Origin: Spirochaetia bacterium
GTDB taxonomy: Bacteria > Spirochaetota > Spirochaetia > Treponematales > Breznakiellaceae
DNA length: 11,934 nt
Assembly (NCBI GenBank): GCA_026002025.1
Contig: BOAU01000064.1
Coordinates: 1 to 11,934 of the forward strand
Reading direction: 5' to 3'
In this document: positions 1 to 7,295 of the stretch, piece after piece
Numbering within the stretch: the first letter of the stretch is position 1
Layout of the letters: each line of letters begins with the position of its first letter
The notes under the pieces: generated by a model
The model's database searches: none
What the model saw: the letters and a program-made list of their open reading frames with translations, nothing else
What the model was told of the DNA's origin: nothing
Translations under genes and position numbers: made by a program

Positions 1-42
1 CGATAGGAATACTAGGAATTACCGGTTTCTTTACCCCAAAAT

Positions 43-62
43 CCAGGGCAGAGGGACCCTGG
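43..62 (+). promoter_or_regulatory. Hairpin presenting the Shine-Dalgarno of the first permease
   Basis: CCAGGG (43-48) and CCCTGG (57-62) form a perfect 6-bp GC-rich stem around the 8-nt loop CAGAGGGA. The loop holds the ribosome binding site GAGGGA (51-56), 7 nt before the ATG at 64. AGGGA in a hairpin loop fits the ANGGA core bound by CsrA-type regulators, and further GGA triplets lie at 6-8 and 15-17. The pairing is directly visible; the regulatory role is inferred. The rest of 1-63 has no recognisable gene. Two short open frames run into the permease start and could be the tail of an upstream gene, but this cannot be settled here. Confidence 0.4.
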
Positions 63-63
63 T

Positions 64-1023
64 ATGAGTAGGTTGCGCACCGGTACGAAGGCGCCCCTGC
101 CTCCCCTGGGGCAGAAAAAATTCAATTGGGGTAAGCATTTCAAACGGTATTTTTGGCTGTACCTTTTTCTTTTGCCCGGCGTTGTGTATCTGATCATCTT
201 CAAATATATTCCCATGGTCGGTGTGCTGATCGCCTTTGAAGATTACAACAATGTGAGGGGGGTGTTCGGCAGTCCCTTTGTGGGGCTCAAGCATTTCCGT
301 TATTTGTTTGAGTCGAATGAATTTTACCGGGTCTTCGCCAACTCACTGCTCATCAGCCTGTATCGTATGGCCGCCGGGTTTCCCGCGCCGATTCTGCTGG
401 CCCTGCTGCTCAACGAAATCCACAGCCAGAGATACAAAAGGGTAATGCAGACCATTTTGTATCTGCCCCATTTTATATCCTGGGTTGTCATATATGGCAT
501 TTTACTCAGTTTCGTATCTCCTACAACCGGCATTTTGAATATTCTCATTATGCGTTTCGGCGGGGAGCCCATCCCATTCCTGATGAGTACCAGGTATTTC
601 CGGGGCATTGTGGTATTGACCGATATTTGGAAAAGCGCCGGATGGGGTACGGTGGTGTACATGGCCTCAATAGCGGGCATCGACCCCACCTATTACGAGG
701 CGGCCATACTCGACGGCGCCGGCCGTATGAAACGTATCATCTACGTAACACTCCCCATGATCAGCGGTACTATCATTGTCATGTTAATTCTTCGTATGGG
801 ATCCCTGCTTAGTAATGGGTTCGAGCAAATTTTCCTGATGCAGAATGCGCTGAATATTGAGGTGTCCGAAGTTTTTGAAACTTATACCTATACGGTCGGC
901 CTCCGTGAAGGACGGTTTTCCTTTGCCTCGGCAGTGGGGCTGTTCCAGAGTGTGATAGGGGTTGTGCTTATCTTTGTAACGAACAAGTTATCGCGGAAAT
1001 TCGGTGAAGGGGGACTGTGGTAA
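64..1023 (+). CDS. ABC sugar transporter permease, LplB type
   Basis: Inner-membrane permease (319 aa) of a carbohydrate ABC importer of the CUT1 type, closest in character to the LplB family. The N-terminus carries a basic leader of about 28 residues, followed by roughly six hydrophobic segments (about 32-50, 92-117, 128-150, 181-206, 232-250, 288-307). The cytoplasmic EAA loop that docks on the ATPase is clear at 212-231, with E212-A-A, G218 and the closing LP at 230-231. Length fits the family (about 300-320 aa). The ATG at 64 has GAGGGA 7 nt upstream. The stop TAA overlaps the next start as TAATG, so the two permeases are translationally coupled and probably form a heterodimeric channel. 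The transported sugar cannot be read from the sequence; the downstream genes suggest a glycan or oligosaccharide. Confidence 0.93.
   Translation: MSRLRTGTKAPLPPLGQKKFNWGKHFKRYFWLYLFLLPGVVYLIIFKYIPMVGVLIAFEDYNNVRGVFGSPFVGLKHFRYLFESNEFYRVFANSLLISLYRMAAGFPAPILLALLLNEIHSQRYKRVMQTILYLPHFISWVVIYGILLSFVSPTTGILNILIMRFGGEPIPFLMSTRYFRGIVVLTDIWKSAGWGTVVYMASIAGIDPTYYEAAILDGAGRMKRIIYVTLPMISGTIIVMLILRMGSLLSNGFEQIFLMQNALNIEVSEVFETYTYTVGLREGRFSFASAVGLFQSVIGVVLIFVTNKLSRKFGEGGLW
1005..1013 (+). promoter_or_regulatory. Ribosome binding site deciding the second permease start
   Basis: GAAGGGGGA lies inside the end of the first permease gene. It is about 9 nt from the ATG at 1023 but only 3 nt from the alternative in-frame GTG at 1017, so ATG 1023 is the better start. 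Confidence 0.5.
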
Positions 1024-1919
1024 TGTTGAAGAAGACGCTGGGAAGGCGGGGCCTGGATGACTATATTGTAGCTTTTGTTACCTATATTGTGGTTACCGCA
1101 TTTGCTCTGACCATTATTTACCCCATGCTGAATATATTCTCGGTTTCCATGTCGAGCTATACCGCGTATATCAAAAACCCCATGATGTTCCTCCCCAGTG
1201 ACTTTGATTTTGGCGCCTATCGGGTAACCTTTCGCAGTAAGCTGCTGCTGAATAGCTATGGCAACACCATCATCATCACGGTGCTCGGAACAGTGTTGAC
1301 CCTGGTGATAACCGTGCTCTATGCCTATCCGCTCTCCCGGCCCCAGCTCCGGTTCAAGCCTTTTTTTAATACCCTTATTATCATCACCATGATTTTTTCG
1401 GGGGGCATTGTGCCGGCATTCCTGCTCATGCGTTCCCTTAAACTGATAAACACCCTGGCGGCCCAGTACCTGCCGTCGATTTTGGGGGCCTACAACTGCA
1501 TCCTTATGGTCAACTTTTTCAGGACTATCCCCAGTGAACTAATCGAAGCGGCGGAAGTTGACGGGGCGAAGGAGCCGCTGATTCTGACAAAGATAATCCT
1601 GCCCTTGTCAAAACCAATCCTGGCAACCATCGCCCTGTTTTCCTCGGTGGGCCTGTGGAATAACTATTTTTCGGCGGTTATCTATACCAGGACACAGGAC
1701 AAGTGGCCGGTACAACTGGTACTGCGGGAGATGCTCCTTGCGTCATCCACCGCGGCCCTGCAGGCCGGGGGCAATCTGGCGGAAATGATGGTAAACGTCC
1801 CGACAAATCAGCTGCGCTATGCCACGCTCATCATCGTAATGCTTCCCATCATGTGTGTGTATCCCTTCCTACAAAAGTATTTTGCTTCAGGGGTTATTCT
1901 GGGCGCCGTGAAGGGATAG
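1023..1919 (+). CDS. ABC sugar transporter permease, YtcP/AraQ type
   Basis: Second inner-membrane permease (298 aa) of the same importer, of the YtcP-like class that pairs with LplB-type permeases. A hydrophobic segment at about 14-38 is followed by a periplasmic stretch with the usual FLPSDFDFGAY-like sequence (56-66), then further membrane segments near 82-102, 115-137, 150-165, 196-215 and 265-282. The EAA loop is visible at 175-194 (E175-A-A, D180-G181-A, closing LP at 193-194). An alternative GTG start at 1017 would add only two residues; ATG 1023 is preferred because it gives the TAATG overlap and better ribosome-binding-site spacing. The C-terminal ASGVILGAVKG tail is typical of this family. 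The two permeases, the binding protein that follows and an ATPase encoded elsewhere would make up the complete importer. Confidence 0.93.
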   Translation: MLKKTLGRRGLDDYIVAFVTYIVVTAFALTIIYPMLNIFSVSMSSYTAYIKNPMMFLPSDFDFGAYRVTFRSKLLLNSYGNTIIITVLGTVLTLVITVLYAYPLSRPQLRFKPFFNTLIIITMIFSGGIVPAFLLMRSLKLINTLAAQYLPSILGAYNCILMVNFFRTIPSELIEAAEVDGAKEPLILTKIILPLSKPILATIALFSSVGLWNNYFSAVIYTRTQDKWPVQLVLREMLLASSTAALQAGGNLAEMMVNVPTNQLRYATLIIVMLPIMCVYPFLQKYFASGVILGAVKG

Positions 1920-1939
1920 GCGTATTTTATCTTGGGTTC

Positions 1940-1967
1940 ATCGCGTATGCGATACATATATTTTTTT
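1940..1967 (+). promoter_or_regulatory. Small intercistronic hairpin followed by a T-run
   Basis: ATCGC-GTAT-GCGAT (1940-1953) is a perfect 5-bp stem with a tetraloop. It is followed by an AT-rich stretch ending in seven T (1961-1967), just before the AAGGAG of the binding-protein gene. It could be a weak attenuator or an RNA-processing or stability element that uncouples binding-protein from permease levels. The stem is short and the T-run is 7 nt away from it, so this is only a candidate. Confidence 0.25.
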
Positions 1968-1973
1968 AAGGAG
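1968..1973 (+). promoter_or_regulatory. Ribosome binding site fixing the binding-protein start
   Basis: A strong AAGGAG lies 6 nt before the ATG at 1980. It selects that ATG over the upstream in-frame ATG at 1932, which would put 16 unrelated residues ahead of an otherwise normal signal peptide. Confidence 0.75.
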
Positions 1974-1979
1974 ACGTTC

Positions 1980-3494
1980 ATGAAAAAGTTTTTAGCAGTA
2001 ATGATGCTCTGCGCTCTGGGGGCATCGGTTTTCGCCGGCGGCGGTCAGTCCGGGGGATCTGCATCGGGGACAAAACCCTTCGAGTTTACGCTGTATGGTA
2101 ATCTCGTACCGGAACTTACGGAAGCCGATCAGGTGTTTTTCAAGACCCTGAATGAAAAGACAAATACGAATGTCAAGGTCCAGCTGCCCCCTTCGTCCAA
2201 TTATGCTGAATCCCTGACCATTATGATGGCCTCAGGGGACTATCCTGATCTGGTGCTGTTTCCCGACCACAACAACAGGGCCTTCCAGGACGGCGTCCGG
2301 GACGGCGTTATTCTGCCGCTTAATGACTACATCGCCAAAGCGCCCAATCTCCAAAAGTACAGCTATGATCTTTCATGGAACACCTTAAAGGTACTGGGGG
2401 ATGACAAGATTTACGGGATCCCCCGTACATCCATCGCCCGTGCCGACGGGTATTTGATCCGTCAGGACTGGCTGAACAAGGTCGGCATTTCAATAGAGGA
2501 GGGAAAACCCATCACCCTTGATAAGCTCACAGAAATTCTGACCGCCTTCACCACCAAAGATCCCGATGGTAATGGGGTTAATGATACCTACGGCCTGGGC
2601 CTGGGTTCAGGAGATGGTAACCTGTCTATCAATAGTGTAATTGGCTGGGCCTTTGGACTCCGGGGCTGGGACGAGTATCCGGGCGAAGATTACAAGTATA
2701 TGGATCTGGGCTATTCAAAAAAGAACCCGGCCATGAAAAATGCCCTGACCTACATGAACATGTTATATAAGAACCGGCTGATCGATCCCGACTGGGCGAC
2801 CCTTAACAACGATGCATATAGTCAGCGCTTTGATCAGGGTATTACCGGTGTACGGTCTGAGTTTGCCGGATGGATGCCGGATACTGAAACGAGAATTAAG
2901 AATGCGGCGCCGAACGCAAAGCTTTCTTACATAGTCGGTCTTGTGCAGAAGGAAGGCGACAAGGTACAGGGCGGTTCTTTCTCTACCGGGTTCTGGGGAC
3001 AGTGGGCCATCATGAAATCGGCCAAGGAACCCCAGAAGATCGTTGATGTCCTGGACTACATGCTTTCCGACAATTTTTGGGAGACGGTGAATTACGGGAT
3101 AGAGGGCTATGCCTGGCAGTACGATGCCAACCGGAACCGTATCGCGGTTCCGGGTTCGGTGTATAACGCAGGCCGTCAAATACTACGCCGGAACAATGCG
3201 CCGGAATTCTTCGTGGGCGTCTCCACAGCCGTAGCGGACCGCAGCCGTGTCGTCAACCTGATCAACACCTGTATAGCCCAGGCCGTATTCTCCAAAGACG
3301 GCGGGTTCCGCCCGGCGGTTGCCGATGATCCGAAATACATTGACGCGGACAAGGCATATAAAGTTGCGATCTCAAAAATCATCTCAGGCGATCTGCCGGT
3401 AAGCGCCTATGACGCGGAGCTTGAGAAGTGGTACAGCGCCGGCGGAGAACAGTACATCAGGCAGATGAACGCCGGTATACAAGCGGGGAACTAA
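1980..3494 (+). CDS. Extracellular solute-binding protein of the sugar ABC importer
   Basis: Periplasmic or surface substrate-binding protein (504 aa) of the LplA/YtcQ-like carbohydrate class, matching the usual length of about 500 aa. A signal peptide is evident: basic MKK, a hydrophobic core to about residue 18, and a likely signal peptidase I site after V-F-A19, followed by a flexible Gly/Ser-rich stretch (20-30). The only early cysteine is C11, inside the hydrophobic core, so no usable lipobox is visible although many family members are lipoproteins. DPDGNGVNDTYG at 194-205 is the Asp/Asn-rich, calcium-loop-like motif common in this class. MASGDYPDLV (83-92) is the conserved strand that precedes the ligand cleft. 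It follows the permeases after a 60-nt gap and is followed by the oxidoreductase after 21 nt. The ligand cannot be read directly. Confidence 0.92.
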   Translation: MKKFLAVMMLCALGASVFAGGGQSGGSASGTKPFEFTLYGNLVPELTEADQVFFKTLNEKTNTNVKVQLPPSSNYAESLTIMMASGDYPDLVLFPDHNNRAFQDGVRDGVILPLNDYIAKAPNLQKYSYDLSWNTLKVLGDDKIYGIPRTSIARADGYLIRQDWLNKVGISIEEGKPITLDKLTEILTAFTTKDPDGNGVNDTYGLGLGSGDGNLSINSVIGWAFGLRGWDEYPGEDYKYMDLGYSKKNPAMKNALTYMNMLYKNRLIDPDWATLNNDAYSQRFDQGITGVRSEFAGWMPDTETRIKNAAPNAKLSYIVGLVQKEGDKVQGGSFSTGFWGQWAIMKSAKEPQKIVDVLDYMLSDNFWETVNYGIEGYAWQYDANRNRIAVPGSVYNAGRQILRRNNAPEFFVGVSTAVADRSRVVNLINTCIAQAVFSKDGGFRPAVADDPKYIDADKAYKVAISKIISGDLPVSAYDAELEKWYSAGGEQYIRQMNAGIQAGN

Positions 3495-3515
3495 CAAGTT
3501 CCAAAGGAAGTAAAT

Positions 3516-6155
3516 ATGTCGGTGATGTGGATAGATGCCATTCAGTTTAAGAAATACGGCGGCTGGAGATGCGAAACCCAGTTTGTGCGTGAGATGGGGC
3601 AGGCTTATCTGCTGGCGGTCAAAACCCCCGGAGAGCCCGCTGAAAATTGTGAAACTGAATTCAACATAGGGGAAAAGAAAACCTATCGTATATGGGTTCG
3701 GGTAAAGAATTGGCTTAAGGATCATGCGCCGGGCCGGTTCTATGCCCTGGTTGACGGTGAGCGCATCGGTAACGAACTGGGTACCCTGCCGTCCACGCTA
3801 TGGACCTGGCAGATCGCCGGGGATATTACCCTCGATGCCGGAACCCATACCCTTGCGATGAACGATTCTACCGGTTATTTCCCGCGCTTTGCCGCTGTCC
3901 TTATCACCGACGATGTTGACTATACCCCTTCGCCTGAATGGGAGAGGATCCGCAAGGAGCGGGCCGGATTATTGGGTCAGTCTTTCGAGGCTGCCCGCAA
4001 GGAACCCTTTGATGTGGTTGTCGCGGGCGCCGGGCCCGGCGGCATACCGGCGGCGCTTGCGGCGGCCCGCGAAGGCTGCCGTGTGGCCCTGATTCATTCA
4101 CGGCCGGTTCTGGGCGGCAATGCAAGTAACGAGGCGACCGTTGGCTTTGACGGCGCCTACATACATCACCCCGGAATGCGCGAAAGCGGCATTGCCGAAG
4201 AAATCCGCCGTATCCGGGACTCGCGGCAATGCACCTGGCAGGAGGCCCTTGAAACGCTCTGCGCCGGGACGCCGAACCTGACGATCTTCCTCAATCAATG
4301 CGTCATTGATACGGAGACCGAGGGACCGCATATAAGCGCGGCAATAGCCCAGGATACGATCACCGGCCTTCGCACGGTGTTTCCTGCAAAAGTTTTTGTA
4401 GATGCCACCGGGGACGGCTGGCTTGGGTATTACTCAGGCGCGGCATACCGCGTTGGACGGGAAGCGCACTGGCAGCACGGCGAGGAAAAGGCCCCGCGGA
4501 ATGCCGACGGCCGTACCATGTCCGGCTGCCTTATGGGTTCGGACGGCGCGCACCACCAAATGCTTTCATATCTGGCTGAGGACACCGGTTCTCCGGCGCC
4601 CTTCTGCGCCCCTGATTGGGCTCAGGTGCTGCCTAAAAAATTATTCCGGTCTCCGGGGCGCATTGAGTCGGGGGAATGGTGGATCGAAACGCCGACAGAT
4701 TTCGATGATCTTTTTGAGGCCGAGATGGTGCGGGACTATCAGATGGTTCTAACCCTTGGTTATTTCGATTGGCTTAAAAATCACTATGAAAAGCGCGACC
4801 TCGCGCGTAATTACCGTATCGTGTGCTTCCCGAATTACAATGCGAAGCGTGAAAGCCGCCGTCTCGTGGGCGATTATATTTTGAAACAGGACGATTGTAC
4901 ATCGGGCCGTTCTTTTGAAGATGCCGTAGCCTATGCGGGCTGGACCATTGATGTACACAACCAGGACGGTATTTTTTCCGGCCAGTCCGGGCCATACGAT
5001 TTTGATATCCGTGTGCCCATAAACCAGGTCCCCTTCCGCTGTCTCTATTCCAAAAATGTCGAAAACCTGCTGATGGCCGGGCGCTGTATTTCAGTTACCC
5101 ATATCGCCCTTGGAACGGTGCGGGTTCAGAATTCCCTTGCCACCATTGGACAGGCAGCCGGGACCGCTGCCGCGCTTTGCGCCAAACGGGGCGTAACTCC
5201 CCGTGCCCTTGGGCAAAAAGATATTGGACGATTGCAGCAAACATTGCTGCGCAACGATGCCTACATCCCCGGCGTATTCAACGATGATCCTGATGATCTG
5301 GCGAGGAAGGCGCTTGTTGACGCGACATCCTGGAGCCGGACAGAGGTCTATGAGCCCAGGCGCGGCATTCCGGGCGCCATGCAGCCCCTCGACGAAACCT
5401 ACTGCCTGGTGTTCAAACGCATCCCCGATTCGACCCTGCAGCTGTACATCAAAAACGCGGGGGATACGGCAACCCTTTCCGCCCGATGGGTGGAGATGGA
5501 TAGCTTTGACATTCAGGATATTATGGAAGAAGTATCCGTGACGGTGGCCAAAGACTTTGAAGGCTATCTGGATATTCCGCGTCAAAAAAAGTTCACCGCC
5601 CATTCGGCAGGTATTCAACTACTGGCGGACAAGAGCTTGTCGGTGCGGTATGTTGATCTGGCGGACCACGGCTGCCGTGTGGGTGTCAGGCGTCCGCCCT
5701 ACTGGTCCATGAAGCGGAACCTGAGCTTTGTACACCGTTTTTCAGGCGATCCAAGGCCGCCCCTGGCGGACTGCTCACCGAAAAACGTTATCAACGGCGT
5801 GTCCCGTCCGATTGCCCAGGATAAATACGCCTGGGTAAGCGATCCGGCAAAGCCGCTGCCCCAGGACCTTACGCTGACCTTTACGGAACCCACGGACATA
5901 AGGGAAATCCGTCTTGTATTCGATACAGATTTGAATAACCCCCTGTTTTCCATGCAGATGGTTCCCGTTGTGCAGCAGCTTGTCAAAGATTACGATATCC
6001 TTGCGGACGGCAAGACGGCGCTGGAGGTACGCGGCAGTAATGCCCGTGCGCGGATTCACCCGATTGTCCAAAAGGCGGTGAAACAGCTGACGATACGTGT
6101 TTTGGCGACCTATGGCGATCCCAGTGCGCGGATATTTGAGGTACGGGTATATTAA
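3516..6155 (+). CDS. Large FAD-dependent oxidoreductase with beta-rich N- and C-terminal domains
   Basis: An 879-aa protein of the FAD-dependent oxidoreductase family related to FAD_oxidored (Pfam PF12831). Residues 1-140 are beta-rich with many aromatics and look like a carbohydrate-binding-type sandwich (inference). The flavin core starts at about 164: a Rossmann strand and GAGPGG (171-176), then RPVLGGNASNE (196-206). DATGDG (296-301), RESRRLVGDYIL (445-456), AGRCISVTHIALG (521-533) and GQAAGTAAA (545-553) match family landmarks. After about 600 a second beta-rich region ends in a discoidin-like stretch (about 784-879). There is no signal peptide, so it should act in the cytoplasm. The start at 3516 has AAAGGAAG 5 nt upstream. 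The core is paralogous to the 7296-9059 product but has about 290 extra residues at the ends. A role in oxidising an imported sugar or glycoside is inferred from context; the substrate is unknown. Confidence 0.85.
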   Translation: MSVMWIDAIQFKKYGGWRCETQFVREMGQAYLLAVKTPGEPAENCETEFNIGEKKTYRIWVRVKNWLKDHAPGRFYALVDGERIGNELGTLPSTLWTWQIAGDITLDAGTHTLAMNDSTGYFPRFAAVLITDDVDYTPSPEWERIRKERAGLLGQSFEAARKEPFDVVVAGAGPGGIPAALAAAREGCRVALIHSRPVLGGNASNEATVGFDGAYIHHPGMRESGIAEEIRRIRDSRQCTWQEALETLCAGTPNLTIFLNQCVIDTETEGPHISAAIAQDTITGLRTVFPAKVFVDATGDGWLGYYSGAAYRVGREAHWQHGEEKAPRNADGRTMSGCLMGSDGAHHQMLSYLAEDTGSPAPFCAPDWAQVLPKKLFRSPGRIESGEWWIETPTDFDDLFEAEMVRDYQMVLTLGYFDWLKNHYEKRDLARNYRIVCFPNYNAKRESRRLVGDYILKQDDCTSGRSFEDAVAYAGWTIDVHNQDGIFSGQSGPYDFDIRVPINQVPFRCLYSKNVENLLMAGRCISVTHIALGTVRVQNSLATIGQAAGTAAALCAKRGVTPRALGQKDIGRLQQTLLRNDAYIPGVFNDDPDDLARKALVDATSWSRTEVYEPRRGIPGAMQPLDETYCLVFKRIPDSTLQLYIKNAGDTATLSARWVEMDSFDIQDIMEEVSVTVAKDFEGYLDIPRQKKFTAHSAGIQLLADKSLSVRYVDLADHGCRVGVRRPPYWSMKRNLSFVHRFSGDPRPPLADCSPKNVINGVSRPIAQDKYAWVSDPAKPLPQDLTLTFTEPTDIREIRLVFDTDLNNPLFSMQMVPVVQQLVKDYDILADGKTALEVRGSNARARIHPIVQKAVKQLTIRVLATYGDPSARIFEVRVY

Positions 6156-6158
6156 TTG

Positions 6159-7265
6159 ATGACGTCAAAAGAACGGCTCCTGCGGCTCTTTGCCAACCAG
6201 GAAACAGACCGGGTTCCCATCTGGCTCCTCTACCCCTACCACCCCAATGGCTCTTATGCCGATGTGTATAAGCGGCCCAGCTATAAACCGATCCTCCCGT
6301 ATATCGAAAAATACTGCGACACCTTTGACCGCCGGAGCTACACGGGAAACAATTTTTGTTTTAACGGGAACCCGGATATTATCCGGCGGACTTTTACCGA
6401 AGAGATAAACGGATTCCCCACGGAGGTAGAGGAGGTCCGTTACCGGGATCTGATCCTGCGGCGCTTTGTGGAAACCTCGTCGTCGGGGAAAAAGCTCCGC
6501 TATCACATCGACGATCCTGCGCTGCTGGAAAAGATCGCCGCCATCCCCTATGCGCCTCCCCAATCTGATTTTTCCCCCTTTTATAAGGAGAAGGAAGAAC
6601 TGGGAAATCGGGGACTCATGATGATGGACCTGGGCGACCCCCTGCTGCCCCTCTACCATCTGGCCAGCGCCGAGGACTTTGCCGTCTGGACTTTGACGGA
6701 TTATGAGGCGCTGCTGGATTTTACCGACATCATGTATGAGCGGGTATTGGGGATTTATAAAAACTACCTGGAAAATAATATTGGGGATGTGTTTTTCATT
6801 GTCGGCGCGGAGTTTGCCGGCCCTCCCCTGGTTTCTCCGGCTAAATTTAACGAGCTCAGCGTCCGTTACGTTAAGGGCATTGTGGATTTGATCCGCAGCT
6901 ACGGCAAATATTCCATAGTCCATTACCACGGCAACCTGTATCAGGTACTTTCGGGGATGAAGGAGATAAACCCCGACGGCCTCCATACGATTGAGGCCCC
7001 GCCGGTGGGGGACTGCACCATCACCCAGGCCAGGGCCGCCCTGGGGAACATGATCCTCATCGGCAATATCCAGTACGATGAACTCCGGAGCCAAAACCCC
7101 GAAGGGATCGGCGCCCTGGTTAAAAGCGTCCTGGAAGAAGGGTCGGGGGGCCGCTTTATCCTCTCCCCCACCGCCGGCCCCTACGAAGAAACCATCACCG
7201 AACATCAGATGAAAAATTACCTTGCCTTTATAGAGGCGGGGATAAAATACGGAAAGAAAAACTAA
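6159..7265 (+). CDS. Uroporphyrinogen decarboxylase (URO-D) superfamily protein
   Basis: A 368-aa cytoplasmic TIM-barrel protein of the URO-D superfamily, which includes HemE and the MtaA/MtbA/CmuA methyltransferases. Landmarks are TDRVPIW (17-23), GAEFAGPPLVSP (216-227), HYHGN (255-259), EAPPVGD (279-285), GNIQ (302-305) and SPTAGPYE (336-343). Methyltransferase members usually bind zinc through His-x-Cys and a later Cys. Here the positions read H255-Y-H257, and the later site is PTAGP without cysteine, so a classical zinc-thiol methyltransferase is unlikely. No haem-pathway neighbours are present, so it is not taken as HemE. ATG 6159 is used; a TTG at 6156 directly abuts the previous stop. 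The gap is only 3 nt and no good ribosome binding site is seen, which implies coupling to the upstream oxidoreductase gene. The reaction is unknown. Confidence 0.82.
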   Translation: MTSKERLLRLFANQETDRVPIWLLYPYHPNGSYADVYKRPSYKPILPYIEKYCDTFDRRSYTGNNFCFNGNPDIIRRTFTEEINGFPTEVEEVRYRDLILRRFVETSSSGKKLRYHIDDPALLEKIAAIPYAPPQSDFSPFYKEKEELGNRGLMMMDLGDPLLPLYHLASAEDFAVWTLTDYEALLDFTDIMYERVLGIYKNYLENNIGDVFFIVGAEFAGPPLVSPAKFNELSVRYVKGIVDLIRSYGKYSIVHYHGNLYQVLSGMKEINPDGLHTIEAPPVGDCTITQARAALGNMILIGNIQYDELRSQNPEGIGALVKSVLEEGSGGRFILSPTAGPYEETITEHQMKNYLAFIEAGIKYGKKN

Positions 7266-7295
7266 ACCCACAAGCGGGCTTAAAAGGAGATTCCT

